Below are positions 1-8,728 of a stretch of 64,000 bases of DNA, in pieces (positions within the stretch are counted from its first letter, which is position 1; each line of letters starts with the position of its first letter). The stretch comes from Pseudodesulfovibrio sp. JC047 (lineage in GTDB: Bacteria; Desulfobacterota; Desulfovibrionia; Desulfovibrionales; Desulfovibrionaceae), in the NCBI RefSeq assembly GCF_010468615.1, contig NZ_WUEH01000016.1:1-64000 (forward strand), written 5' to 3'. The notes beneath the pieces were generated by a model, which was not told the DNA's origin, made no database searches, and saw only the letters and a program-made list of their open reading frames with translations. Made by a program: the position numbers and the translations under genes.

Positions 1-1907
1 TAAAGATATTCGTCAATGGCCGGGGCTGTGGGTTTGGGTATTGGCCCGGAGGGAATCAGGGAAGTCGGTTTTGGGTCAAATTTAATATTCTGCTCCACCC
101 GTGCAAATTTGGTATCATCGCGCTCTATCGCTGAGATTTCGTATTTATGCAGATCAGCTTCCCGGTTAGATAGAACTCGAAATACTCGAGGTTCAACATT
201 TGTAGCTGAAACAACCCACATTGCTCCGCTTTTTGGTATCTGTGGCAGGGGTTCAGACAGATCAAGCGTATCGGTTTCGCCTGGTGCATTGACCACCCTG
301 GCATCAAAGACAGTTTTGTCGGGCAACACCACCGTCAGCACATACCCCTCGCCCTCATCGATGATAATGGGCGCATCAAGCACCACCTGCGAAACCGAGG
401 CACTCTTGAGCCGCCCTCCCATGCGCACCCCAGCGACCGCCGGGTCAGCCACCTCGATCAAATTGCCAGGCTGTGCGTCCGCAAAATCCAACCCCGCAAC
501 AAAAGAAACAGTTTCTGTTTCACTCTGTTCAGTGTCTAAAATCCACTTTCCCACACGGTACGCCTGCCCGCGTGACGTGCAGCCAAATGCAACAACGTCC
601 GTAGGATTCCATCCGTATCGGGCCATCCCTTCCGCGTGCTCTACGACTTCCACCGTAGGTTTGTACCCGTCTTCGGGGTCGTTCCACGTCACAAGGACGG
701 CAGTGTGCCGGGCCGAAAGGCCGGTACCCTGATACTGAAAATCACCGTTCTCCACGTTGGCAGGCGCAACAACATGCGTCGGCGTGTCCGGTTTATCCTG
801 CGAAAAAGTCACTGTGCCGGAACCCCAAAAACAAAGACCACGACAAACCGAAATCAACGTGTTGACAACATGATAAGCATCTTCGCGAGTTTGCAAGACG
901 CAATTAAGGCGAAAGCGCGGTTCCATGCCGCCGAAGCCGTCGGGCACCAATTCATCGCAATACTGCGCAATCTCATACATGGCCCACTTGTCCACTGCCG
1001 TCAGACCAAGACCATAGCGGTCGTTGCGCATCATGTCATAGACGCACCACGCCGGGTTATCGGTCCACGCCAGTTTGAACGTGCCATCCCACAGACCAGC
1101 AAATTCCCGCGTTTCCGGGTCGTAATTGCTCGGCACCTGGACCTTGATGCCCTTGATGTCAAAGGACACGGACGGGATGGCATTGCCGAACTTCTCGGCA
1201 TCAATAGCCAGTCCCATGACTGCCGTGTCCGGGTAAATGAGCTTGGCGTCGATAATCGCAGTAAAGGCGGAAAAGGAGACTTCGTCACGGATCTTTGACG
1301 ACTCGGTATCCTCGGAGACACGACGCATGCGGATATCCCACGGCGCACTACCAGTCAGGTCAATACGATAGGCCCGTTCATAGGGTGACATGGTTTTGCC
1401 GGTTATCGTATCGGACACCCGTTCAATCCAATCGCCACCGGATGCTCGAACATCAAAGGCGATATCCACAGAATATTTTACAAGGTCGCCGTCCTCTTCC
1501 TGCTGCATCAACCCCTGCGGCAACTGCACCCGAACGCGTACAGCATCAACGTCTGGGTTGACGATGGTACGCGTGACCGGCGTGTCATGAACGACTTGGG
1601 CATTGACGTTGGTTTCGCTTTCGATAGCCGGAAAGCCGGGGATGTATTCCTGATCGGGTGTACCTTTGCGTTCCCACCAGGTAACGCCTTCAAAATTGAG
1701 AATGCCGTTTTCGTCTTCCAGCGGGGTATTATCAAAATAGATGGACTTGGCTCCGGCGACCAATCCGAAAATTTCCCCTTCGCTAAGGACACCGAGTCCT
1801 CGCGTGGTGGCCTTACTTCTCAGGTCGTTCGCAGCTTCTATCGGCGTATGCCCACCACCGCCGCCACCGCCGCCACCGCCAGAACCTGTAATTTCAAGAC
1901 GCTTCAT
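1..1907 (-). CDS. Tail tip / host-specificity protein J, 3' end outside window
   Basis: The frame is open from an ATG at 1905-1907 to the left edge, so about 635 N-terminal residues are visible and the C-terminus is missing. The protein is the central tail-tip component that contacts the receptor in lambda-like phages. Visible J-family features include an early stretch on non-native paired segments (AWCVYDMMRNDRYGLG region) and the following tail-tip domains rich in beta strands. Residues 10-18 are nine consecutive glycines near the N-terminus. The start overlaps the stop of the preceding I gene in an ATGA at 1904-1907, which suggests coupled translation. The receptor-binding end lies outside the window. 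Confidence 0.9.
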   Translation of the reverse strand, partial: MKRLEITGSGGGGGGGGGGHTPIEAANDLRSKATTRGLGVLSEGEIFGLVAGAKSIYFDNTPLEDENGILNFEGVTWWERKGTPDQEYIPGFPAIESETNVNAQVVHDTPVTRTIVNPDVDAVRVRVQLPQGLMQQEEDGDLVKYSVDIAFDVRASGGDWIERVSDTITGKTMSPYERAYRIDLTGSAPWDIRMRRVSEDTESSKIRDEVSFSAFTAIIDAKLIYPDTAVMGLAIDAEKFGNAIPSVSFDIKGIKVQVPSNYDPETREFAGLWDGTFKLAWTDNPAWCVYDMMRNDRYGLGLTAVDKWAMYEIAQYCDELVPDGFGGMEPRFRLNCVLQTREDAYHVVNTLISVCRGLCFWGSGTVTFSQDKPDTPTHVVAPANVENGDFQYQGTGLSARHTAVLVTWNDPEDGYKPTVEVVEHAEGMARYGWNPTDVVAFGCTSRGQAYRVGKWILDTEQSETETVSFVAGLDFADAQPGNLIEVADPAVAGVRMGGRLKSASVSQVVLDAPIIIDEGEGYVLTVVLPDKTVFDARVVNAPGETDTLDLSEPLPQIPKSGAMWVVSATNVEPRVFRVLSNREADLHKYEISAIERDDTKFARVEQNIKFDPKPTSLIPSGPIPKPTAPAIDEYL

Positions 1908-2530
1908 ATCTGCTCAACCTCCACGCCGCTTGATACCAGCGTCCATCCAACGCGATGCCGTCCATATACCACCGGCACAGGTCCACCCTGTTCCGTGGTA
2001 TTTTTCGGACCGGTGAACAGAAATGAAGGCCGTTCGTCCACGTCTTCGCGATCTCCGTAGCCGCTTCCGAGCTTGGGAACCGGAGTCAACGCCTGTGCAA
2101 TGCCAGACACAGCCATCATCGCTCCCATAGCGGCAAGACTACCATAAGACACTGACGCGCCACCGACAGAAAATGCCGACGCAGACATGCCACCCGCCGC
2201 GCCACCGGTATAAATAGAGGCAATGACAATGACCACGCCTATAACGATTTGAGCTAAACCGCGCCCGCTGGAACCGCGCACAGCCGGGGCGATATGCAGG
2301 TCCGATGCACCAAGCCCCAAGGCAAGCATATCTTGATATCCGTAATCTTCGCCCTCATCGAGCGATTCCCCAGCAATAATATGCCACTCCCCGTCGCGGA
2401 TCATGGACAAAAAACGCTTGCCAAAATTAGCAGCAAAAGCTCGCACGGCCTCGGTGGGCGTAGCAATATCAAGCCGAAATTCCGTACCAAACGTCTCGCC
2501 CAGATAGCCATGCAAATAAACGGTCCGCAT
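1904..2530 (-). CDS. Tail assembly protein I
   Basis: This 208-residue protein resembles lambda gpI, needed for assembly of the tail tip with J, K and L. The N-terminal half has the ubiquitin-like strand pattern (MRTVYLHGYLG then an EFRLDI segment), followed by a Gly/Ala-rich hydrophobic stretch at about residues 85-150 and a short C-terminal tail ending near a PVVYGRHRVG motif typical of the family. An open frame extends upstream to 2653, but the ATG at 2528-2530 overlaps the K stop by one base (TGATG) and begins at the family-like N-terminus, so it is preferred. It sits between K and J as in lambda. Confidence 0.86.
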   Translation of the reverse strand: MRTVYLHGYLGETFGTEFRLDIATPTEAVRAFAANFGKRFLSMIRDGEWHIIAGESLDEGEDYGYQDMLALGLGASDLHIAPAVRGSSGRGLAQIVIGVVIVIASIYTGGAAGGMSASAFSVGGASVSYGSLAAMGAMMAVSGIAQALTPVPKLGSGYGDREDVDERPSFLFTGPKNTTEQGGPVPVVYGRHRVGWTLVSSGVEVEQI

Positions 2531-3234
2531 CACGATTGTACCCTCCGAATGATTGTACGCACATGCTTGCGCCAACGAATGTACGGTTCTTCGCGAGACA
2601 ACCGGTTTTGCAAGTGATGCAAAAGCAGTCCGTTGCCCACGTAGATCCCACAATGATTAACCTTGCTGGAACAAACCTGCATTAACACGCCGTCACCCAG
2701 CTTCGGGTCGTCATCCACGGCACGGAAACCAATGGCCTCGACCCCTTCCATAAACCGGTTGTCCTCGTCGCCGTCCCACCACTCGTCAGAGCGTTCGAGG
2801 TCCGGCAAGACAACATCACGATGCACCCGCAGCCAATCCCTGAATAGAGTGTAGCAGTCCGCCGCCACAGGTCGAAAAGGGCGTCCCACAAGCGGGGCGA
2901 TCGGCGTATCCCCGCCCCAAAAAAACGGAGATTGCGGCACTTGACCAATAAACGGAACGATGCCCCATGCCAGTCCCATGCGCAGTTGTTCCACCTGATC
3001 CACATGGCTCGGCCAATCCGGTCCCTTAGGATGGGAGTGGATAACGGCTTGCACCTCTCCCTTGCGGCTGGCCGCAACAAACGCCTGTGGCGCAATTCGA
3101 AAATCGTTAAGCGGATCGTCCGCCGTGTTCTCTCGCGGCAGATATTCACTGTCCACGACCAGCCCGCAGGCTTCACAAGGAAATTTAGCTCGCGCATGGT
3201 CCATGGCTGCCGTTATGACTTGCTGATCAAACAT
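2530..3234 (-). CDS. Tail tip assembly peptidase K (JAMM + NlpC/P60)
   Basis: The 234-residue protein has two domains like lambda gpK. Residues 1-95 carry a JAMM metallopeptidase-like site: E21, H66, H68, S76 and D79 in the order Glu, HxHP, SxxD. Residues 120-215 form an NlpC/P60 domain with a candidate catalytic Cys127 (DCYTLF) and His194 (NHCGIY). K proteins act during tail-tip assembly and may help cross peptidoglycan. All motif residues are present, so it is probably active. The start overlaps the L stop region at 3234 and the stop overlaps the I start. Identification is from motifs and gene order. Confidence 0.92.
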   Translation of the reverse strand: MFDQQVITAAMDHARAKFPCEACGLVVDSEYLPRENTADDPLNDFRIAPQAFVAASRKGEVQAVIHSHPKGPDWPSHVDQVEQLRMGLAWGIVPFIGQVPQSPFFWGGDTPIAPLVGRPFRPVAADCYTLFRDWLRVHRDVVLPDLERSDEWWDGDEDNRFMEGVEAIGFRAVDDDPKLGDGVLMQVCSSKVNHCGIYVGNGLLLHHLQNRLSREEPYIRWRKHVRTIIRRVQS

Positions 3235-3929
3235 TACGCCCTCGTTCGAGCCACGCCAGGGAAAGCCCGCGTGGGCAACGGTTGATGAGGAAAACGCAGC
3301 TCACAATCGGAAAGCCGCTTGCCACATTGATCTTCCCCCTCCAAACAGGGCTTGCCAGCGCGGTCAAAACAGCCTCCCCCGGTGTACGGACACGTCGCTT
3401 TGGAATAGTCGAATGCGCAACCGGTCCACCGGCGGTAAATATGCGTACAGGTATCTCGCAAGATCTGCCGACCAGGTAGTTTCTTGCCCTCCTGATCCAT
3501 GGACGCTGCAAGCTCCCACTCAATAAAAACTTTATTTTGAACAATCTTGCGGTCGATATTATAGATGTCCGGCGGGAAGTGAACGTTAGGGTCGGCCTGC
3601 GGCCCGCCATCCAAATACTTGGAAAAAGTACGCCACCGCGTAACCTCCGCGCCAAGCAAATCACCGGACTCACGCACCACGCCGAGCAAAGCCGTCTTGA
3701 TGTGAGACACGCGAAGCGTCGGACGCGGAAGCGATCCCTGCCCATTGACCTCAAACCCTTCACCCTCAAAATCAAGCGGCATATATACATTGCCTCTCCA
3801 TCGCACAGGCTGCCCTTGGTCCGTCGCCTTAACAAAATGATAAACATCTCCACCAATGCCGGTGGCATCAATGTCAAAAAGATGCACCAGGTTGCCGGGC
3901 GAAGCCTTTTGAACGTCGCTATTAATCAA
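3234..3929 (-). CDS. Minor tail protein L
   Basis: This protein of about 231 residues matches gpL, a tail-tip component. The C-terminal half has a group of cysteines (CTHIYR, GCAFD, CPYTGGGCF, CLEGEDQCG) typical of L, where they bind an iron-sulfur cluster in lambda. The open frame extends to 4088, but the extension is unlike L. A strong AGGAGG lies just upstream of a TTG codon at 3927-3929, giving LINSDVQKASPG, the expected L start, so a TTG start is chosen. The gene overlaps the end of M by eight bases and abuts K. Confidence 0.88.
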   Translation of the reverse strand: MINSDVQKASPGNLVHLFDIDATGIGGDVYHFVKATDQGQPVRWRGNVYMPLDFEGEGFEVNGQGSLPRPTLRVSHIKTALLGVVRESGDLLGAEVTRWRTFSKYLDGGPQADPNVHFPPDIYNIDRKIVQNKVFIEWELAASMDQEGKKLPGRQILRDTCTHIYRRWTGCAFDYSKATCPYTGGGCFDRAGKPCLEGEDQCGKRLSDCELRFPHQPLPTRAFPGVARTRA

Positions 3930-4275
3930 GGTCAAAAACCTCCTGAAAACTCGCTTTAAGAGAATCAAATGGCCCAATTTGGCGATCACGACTCCATTTT
4001 TGGCATACCCACTTTTGTGCCGCTTCTTGGTGAGGAGCTGTCCAGTAAAAAGCTTCTGTCCCCTTTCGACCCTGGAAAAAAGCCTCAATCAGATCAGCTT
4101 CCGATTTGACCAACTTGGACCAAGTCAAAGACATAGAACATGAAAGTGAATTCAAACCGCTAGGAGTCCTCTGACTATACCCATCGCCAAATGTAAGAGT
4201 CTTAACGTTGGCTGCAGAACTTCTGGATGCAGGATAATCCGGCGAAACAGGGGGAACAAACGTCATCAAATTCAT
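3922..4275 (-). CDS. Minor tail protein M
   Basis: A 117-residue protein of the phage minor tail family, placed between the tape measure and L as in lambda. It shows the family pattern of an N-terminal strand-rich part (FGDGYSQRTPSGLN), a central helix with EADLIEAFF, and an aromatic FYWTAP segment followed by Trp-rich strands. The ATG at 4273-4275 overlaps the tape-measure stop in ATGA, so the upstream open extension to 4341 is not used. It likely forms part of the connection between tail tube and tip. Confidence 0.88.
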   Translation of the reverse strand: MNLMTFVPPVSPDYPASRSSAANVKTLTFGDGYSQRTPSGLNSLSCSMSLTWSKLVKSEADLIEAFFQGRKGTEAFYWTAPHQEAAQKWVCQKWSRDRQIGPFDSLKASFQEVFDLD

Positions 4276-6371
4276 ACTCGCGGGCCTCCGTTCAGTTGAC
4301 CTCCTGGCCGCTGAGCCTGTCGCATCTTGCCCGACCACCACACGTCAAACTGCCGCTCCATAGCCTTTGCCGCATCATCAAGATAAGTAGAATCCTGATC
4401 TCTGTTTCCGCTCGGTGTCGGCAAAGAAATATCGGCGTTAAAAACAAATGTTGCCCCACCGCCAATAACCCCGGCCACATTTTTTTGCTGCATGGCGTTG
4501 AGAATAAGTTCCCCCTCTTTGCCGATAATCGGAACTTCGCGAGGTCCTAAAATGCCACCACCATGAAATCGCGGAGCACCCTTAAACAAATCTACAGGCG
4601 CAATCCGTGCTGGGGCTGAGCCGCCAATCACACCACCATCATGAAAAATAGAGGAAACAAATCCGCCAAGAGTTCCAAAGAAATCAAATCCACCAGCTGA
4701 ATGGCCTCCCAAAACCATGCCCTCTATCTGGGCCATACCCAAATCAAGCAATTTCCCAATAAGTTGATCCAACAAATCATTCCCAGTGGACAAGGAATCC
4801 ATTAGTCCATTTTTTACACTCCCAAAGACCGACTCCGCCTCATCGCCGAACTCACCAAAGGCATCTTTCCACTGGCTGACATTGTCCTTGACCTTGTCGG
4901 TCAATTTCTCAATTTCCTTCCCTTTCCAAAAATCGGCATCAGCCTGGGATATACCATCGGCCAACATTTGCTGATATTGCGCTTCGATTTCCTGCCGCTT
5001 GACGTACTCCTTGCCAAGCCGAGCTTCATCAAGCTGAAGCCTGTAGTCTGCCAGCCGCTTCTCACGCGCCTTGATTTCGGCCTCTGCAATACGAACGGCC
5101 TCCTTCTCCAAACGGGCCTTCTCAGCGGCGGCTTTCTTGTCTGCAGCCTCCTTTGCTTTTTGCGCCTCTTCCTCTTTCCTTATTTGCTCTTGAATTTCAT
5201 AATCGCTGGCACGAGAATCCGCTGCTTTCTTGCCCTGATCCTTGATGACAAACATGTCACGCATCTCCCCGCCTTCCTGCAGGGCCTCGATGCGATGAAG
5301 CTGTCCCTCCAGCTCCTCCAATTTTTCTTGAGCCGCATCCAAATGAGCACTCTTGCCTATCCAGGCATCCAACACAGGCAATTCGACAGCTTCGTCGCGC
5401 ATTGCTTCGATCAATCTCTTTTGATTGGCAATGGATGCTTCCAGCAAGGCAACCTGTTCGTCCCCAGAAAATTCACCGAACGTGTCCTTGACCGCATATT
5501 GAAGTTCTCGGATAACGCCAATAAGCGCATTGACCCCGTCCATGGCTGCATCAGTGTTGGACATGGCTTCTTTCAAGTCCCGCCACTCGTAGGACAACGT
5601 GTCCAATGTACCGAGTAAATTTTTGGCTTCACCTTCGGCGGCTCCTCCGAATTGTCCCCGCAGAACTTCCAAAATTTTGGCCTGTGCCCCGGCGATATCA
5701 TTGGCATCTGCCATCGCCTTGATGACTTCCTCTTCCGTCTGAGTAAAACTCACGCCCACCCGACGCATGGACGTCAATCCCCTGATAGGATCCTCCAGGG
5801 CCTTGCCGAGCATCGTCGTTGCACTGGTCAAAGATTGACCCGTGACCGCGCTCATGTCCTGAGCCAATGTAATGGATTCACGAAAAGTATCACCGGACAC
5901 GGACTTATATGTCTGCATGAGATTGATAGCGTCCATAATCTCATTTCGGTCACCCAAAGTTGCGAGATCTCGCTCACGCGCCAGATTATCCAATTCACTC
6001 GCGGTCAAACCCGCCGCATACCCCGTGGATTTGAGCAAAGCCTCGGTCCTGCCGAGTCGCCGCTCCCACTCAGCCATCTCCATGGTCCCCGACACCAAAC
6101 CAGCCGTCATGGTTCCGATGGCAGCACCAACAGCCAATCCGGTCGGGCCAAGCCGCCCAAGAGTCGCGCCAAACATTCCGGTCTTACCGGACGCACTCTC
6201 CATGGCCTTGGACACATCGTTGGCCGCGCCTTTTCCGGCCTTGCCAAAACGGTCCCAGACCGTAGTAGCCTTCCGGCCCTCGGTCTGGGTCTTTTTCAAA
6301 TCCTTATGGAGCTTCTTGAACTCTCGCTCGGATTTATTGATCGCCTTGATCTGAGTCTCGATGACAGCCAT
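4272..6371 (-). CDS. Tape measure protein H
   Basis: A 699-residue protein whose length should set the tail length. It begins with a charged helical segment, then a Gly/Ala-rich hydrophobic stretch (about residues 65-100), a long helical body, and a strongly charged coiled coil rich in Lys, Ala and Glu at about residues 385-470. The C-terminal 170 residues have short hydrophobic segments (FFGTLGGFVSSIF) and a GGHSAGGF repeat-like Gly region. It is a little shorter than lambda gpH (853). The position directly after the G/GT frameshift genes and before M is diagnostic. Confidence 0.93.
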   Translation of the reverse strand: MAVIETQIKAINKSEREFKKLHKDLKKTQTEGRKATTVWDRFGKAGKGAANDVSKAMESASGKTGMFGATLGRLGPTGLAVGAAIGTMTAGLVSGTMEMAEWERRLGRTEALLKSTGYAAGLTASELDNLARERDLATLGDRNEIMDAINLMQTYKSVSGDTFRESITLAQDMSAVTGQSLTSATTMLGKALEDPIRGLTSMRRVGVSFTQTEEEVIKAMADANDIAGAQAKILEVLRGQFGGAAEGEAKNLLGTLDTLSYEWRDLKEAMSNTDAAMDGVNALIGVIRELQYAVKDTFGEFSGDEQVALLEASIANQKRLIEAMRDEAVELPVLDAWIGKSAHLDAAQEKLEELEGQLHRIEALQEGGEMRDMFVIKDQGKKAADSRASDYEIQEQIRKEEEAQKAKEAADKKAAAEKARLEKEAVRIAEAEIKAREKRLADYRLQLDEARLGKEYVKRQEIEAQYQQMLADGISQADADFWKGKEIEKLTDKVKDNVSQWKDAFGEFGDEAESVFGSVKNGLMDSLSTGNDLLDQLIGKLLDLGMAQIEGMVLGGHSAGGFDFFGTLGGFVSSIFHDGGVIGGSAPARIAPVDLFKGAPRFHGGGILGPREVPIIGKEGELILNAMQQKNVAGVIGGGATFVFNADISLPTPSGNRDQDSTYLDDAAKAMERQFDVWWSGKMRQAQRPGGQLNGGPRV

Positions 6372-6380
6372 GGTCGCCTC

Positions 6381-6794
6381 TTAGTCAGGACAGGTGGAAC
6401 ACACTTTTTCAAGACCGTTGCCGAACTTTGCCCGGCACTCCTCAACATATTTTCCGTGGCAGTAACCGCCCACGGGTTGGTTCTTTTTCGCCTTGCGCTC
6501 CGCCTTCCAGTCCACACCCATAAATTTGAGTACGGCCTGCTGGAACACGGCCTCACGAACACGAACCTCCAGACAGCCGCCTATGTCGCCATATCCGAAT
6601 TGCCAGAGGATTCGAACTCGCTTGAGGGGGTCACCTCCTGCGAGTTCGGCAACATGTCGCTCGATGGTGTCAAGGGCATCTTCCCAACTTCCTGGACCTC
6701 TCTGGCAATCTTCGACGGCAGGATCATCCCTGCCACCGAATTCGTCATACTGCCCGCCATCAGAAGCTTTTCCGGAGTCGCCCCCGGTTGGCCG
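6381..6794 (-). CDS. T domain of tail assembly chaperone GT, read by -1 frameshift
   Basis: In the -1 frame relative to G, the frame stays open from 6842 to a stop at 6381-6383. Read through the slippery heptamer at 6794-6800, G residues 1-98 join 137 residues of this frame to give a 235-residue GT fusion. The section after the G stop is well behaved (ILWQFGYGDIGGCLEV, then a Cys-containing tail HGKYVEECRAKF ending CSTCPD) and has no plausible start of its own. In lambda the GT fusion recruits the tape measure and tail tube subunits. The exact slip point is inferred. A later slip near the end of G is the alternative. Confidence 0.75.
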   Translation of the reverse strand, partial: RPTGGDSGKASDGGQYDEFGGRDDPAVEDCQRGPGSWEDALDTIERHVAELAGGDPLKRVRILWQFGYGDIGGCLEVRVREAVFQQAVLKFMGVDWKAERKAKKNQPVGGYCHGKYVEECRAKFGNGLEKVCSTCPD

Positions 6795-7087
6795 AAAAAA
6801 TCGTCCATGACCTCCAAAGACAAATCCGGCCCGGCTTCCCAATCCACAACACGAGCAATGGATTCAAAATCTCGGTCCATGGGATGTATGCCTTTGGGTG
6901 TAATGAGATGCGCCACAAACAACCCGGTTTTGTCCTTGAGAAAAACTTTCAGATCCTCAGTGTTGCTCACCGATTCACCCGCTTCCCGGCAAAAAAAAGC
7001 AATATCGCGCAACACACCGAAAACCGGGCGCATCAGCTCGTAAACTTCGCCATTAATTTCATACGTCTTTGTTATATATTTGCTCAT
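6581..7087 (-). CDS. Tail assembly chaperone G
   Basis: The 168-residue zero-frame product lies between the tail tube gene and the tape measure, the G position in lambda-like phages. It starts with a strand-forming segment (MSKYITKTYEINGEVYELMRP would be the first strands) followed by helices around FGVLRDIAFF. It ends after the T frame has begun in the alternative register, and the last 40 residues are low in secondary-structure pattern (Ser/Pro-rich), as expected for a tail that is replaced in the frameshift product. It coats the tape measure during assembly and is not in the mature virion in lambda. Confidence 0.85.
   Translation of the reverse strand: MSKYITKTYEINGEVYELMRPVFGVLRDIAFFCREAGESVSNTEDLKVFLKDKTGLFVAHLITPKGIHPMDRDFESIARVVDWEAGPDLSLEVMDDFFGQPGATPEKLLMAGSMTNSVAGMILPSKIAREVQEVGKMPLTPSSDMLPNSQEVTPSSEFESSGNSDMAT
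6794..6800 (-). promoter_or_regulatory. Candidate -1 frameshift slippery site T_TTT_TTC in G
   Basis: On the minus strand the bases read TTTTTTC and are phased exactly as X XXY YYZ against codons 97 and 98 (Phe-Phe) of G. Slipping back one base puts ribosomes in the T frame, which is open for 137 further codons. This is one of the best heptamers for -1 slippage in bacteria. No downstream structure was calculated. Confidence 0.62.
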
Positions 7088-7096
7088 ACTGTCCGC

Positions 7097-8239
7097 CTAA
7101 AAAAAGACCATGCGCAACTCATCATCGCCCGCATCATCACGCTTGAGTTCAAAGGATTCATTGTAAATAACCGTCCCTTCACGATCGCCATAGGCAACAG
7201 AGGTACGCTGAACCTTGGGCATGCACACATAAATCCGATTACCCGGCACCGAACCAAGCAAAAAGGACAACTCGGCCAAGGCACCGTCCATCCATGCCTG
7301 CCATGGATTGTAGTCATTCAAGGCCTCGGATTCTGGGTCAAAAGACCCGGCAGGTTTGCGACCCGTGATGTTAAAGGCACGCAACCCGTCCGGTGCGTTC
7401 AAATCAGGCGCTTTGGAGACAGTGTTCGCCATGTCCAAAGATATCGAATTGACGCCAAAAGGCGCATGGCTGCCAACCTTCAAACCCATGTTGACCACCA
7501 AAGGTGCGTTGGTTTCCAAAAGGGTTGGAGTAGGATTGACCTGCTGCACAGGATCATTCCACCGGCCACTGACAGAGAACTCAATGGTCGGCTTTTCGCT
7601 CGTGGGTAGATTCAGGGAAAAGGTAGTACGCGCGCCGGACACGGTAAACTTATGGCCGTCGTGATAACGCACAGCGGTCATGGACTTCATTTCGTCCTTG
7701 ACCGAGGTCGGCATGTATTGAAAACCGCTCACGGGCACGACCGTGGAATTCGATGTGGCCCCGGAGGTGCCGCCAGTCAATGTTTCGCCGGAAGCAAAGT
7801 CACCAGTCAGCGGTTCCAAAAGTAGTCCACCGCCCACGTTAGCGACGAGCACGCCGGTTGCATCCGAGGTCCCGCCCGTGACGATCTCGCCGCGCGCAAA
7901 GGTTCCGGTCACAGTGTCGCATGCCACGAACTCAATACTCGTGCGCTTCATGGCTCCGGCGCGGAGCATGGTGTCAAATTCGGGTGCCTTTACGGTACTG
8001 CCATCGATGCCACCGCCGCGAAACTCACAGGGCGCGGTCAAAGACAGTGATTTTTGACCGATGGTATCCGACTCGTTGGACAGGGTAGCATTTAGCCTGG
8101 CCGAACCGACGACCTGCCCCTCTGGCGTGATGGCTCCACCGTCCAAAATAAGCACGGCGTCGGTTGCCGGATCAACGACCTCGGCCACGCCTTCCGTGGT
8201 CTCGATTTTGGTCAAGAGTACCTGTTTTTTGGTCAGCAT
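7097..8239 (-). CDS. Major tail tube protein V with inserted repeat module
   Basis: A 380-residue tail tube protein, placed between the tail terminator and G. The outer parts look like a tube-forming beta fold (PTEGQVVG region and a C-terminal SFELKRDD strand pair). Residues about 114-167 hold two copies of a motif of the form F-x-x-GE-x-x-TGGTS-x-AT (114-132 and 148-167). This motif is known as a surface-displayed beta unit in several phage proteins. The protein is longer than lambda gpV (246), which also carries an accessory surface domain. The start ATG is preceded by GGAGGAAACC, a good ribosome site. Confidence 0.86.
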   Translation of the reverse strand: MLTKKQVLLTKIETTEGVAEVVDPATDAVLILDGGAITPEGQVVGSARLNATLSNESDTIGQKSLSLTAPCEFRGGGIDGSTVKAPEFDTMLRAGAMKRTSIEFVACDTVTGTFARGEIVTGGTSDATGVLVANVGGGLLLEPLTGDFASGETLTGGTSGATSNSTVVPVSGFQYMPTSVKDEMKSMTAVRYHDGHKFTVSGARTTFSLNLPTSEKPTIEFSVSGRWNDPVQQVNPTPTLLETNAPLVVNMGLKVGSHAPFGVNSISLDMANTVSKAPDLNAPDGLRAFNITGRKPAGSFDPESEALNDYNPWQAWMDGALAELSFLLGSVPGNRIYVCMPKVQRTSVAYGDREGTVIYNESFELKRDDAGDDELRMVFF

Positions 8240-8248
8240 GGTTTCCTC

Positions 8249-8728
8249 CTAAAGATTGATGCGCCGGGTGGTCCGCACCCGGTACAAATAAAAACTCATG
8301 AAATATTGCCCCCAGGCCACATCGTCCGGGAGATACGGGTCATGCTCAAAAGAAATACCCGCGTTGAGCAAAGCATCTGATGCAACACGCTCTACCAATG
8401 CCGACAGCTCATCCAAAGCCGCCGCTGCCGGAATGACAAAAATATTTGGAGTCGATTCGACATATCCGGACTCCCCATCCACAAACACCCCCATCGGCAT
8501 GGCGTGTTCGATCTGATGTACATTCTTATCGAGCTGAGCATGGGTAAACGGCCCAAACCCGACAAAAGGACATTCTGTTGCGGGAGGGAGATTACCCGGA
8601 TCAACCTCCCGAAAGACTTTCAACGTCTTGCCCGGGAAATTGCTAGCCACGAAATCATCAATTTCCGTGGACGTAACAAGGGCCAAAGCCACCGCTTGTC
8701 TGGCCTCGGTAAATTGTTGCTGGCTCAT
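8249..8728 (-). CDS. Tail terminator-like protein U
   Basis: A 159-residue protein at the U position, directly after Z and before the tail tube gene. It has a mixed alpha/beta pattern with an aromatic end (WGQYFMSFYLYRVRTTRR) compatible with tail-terminator folds. Terminators cap the tube and stop polymerisation. There is no diagnostic motif, so the call rests on size and position. Its ATG overlaps the Z stop in ATGA at 8725-8728. Confidence 0.6.
   Translation of the reverse strand: MSQQQFTEARQAVALALVTSTEIDDFVASNFPGKTLKVFREVDPGNLPPATECPFVGFGPFTHAQLDKNVHQIEHAMPMGVFVDGESGYVESTPNIFVIPAAAALDELSALVERVASDALLNAGISFEHDPYLPDDVAWGQYFMSFYLYRVRTTRRINL

Noticed and set aside
125-307. 60-codon ORF on the minus strand within J
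   Set aside because: It is a shadow of the J reading frame.
1860-1880. GGT/GGC repeats at the start of J as a slippage tract or repeat array
   Set aside because: They encode nine glycines in frame and the downstream frame is intact, so it is a coding poly-Gly segment only.
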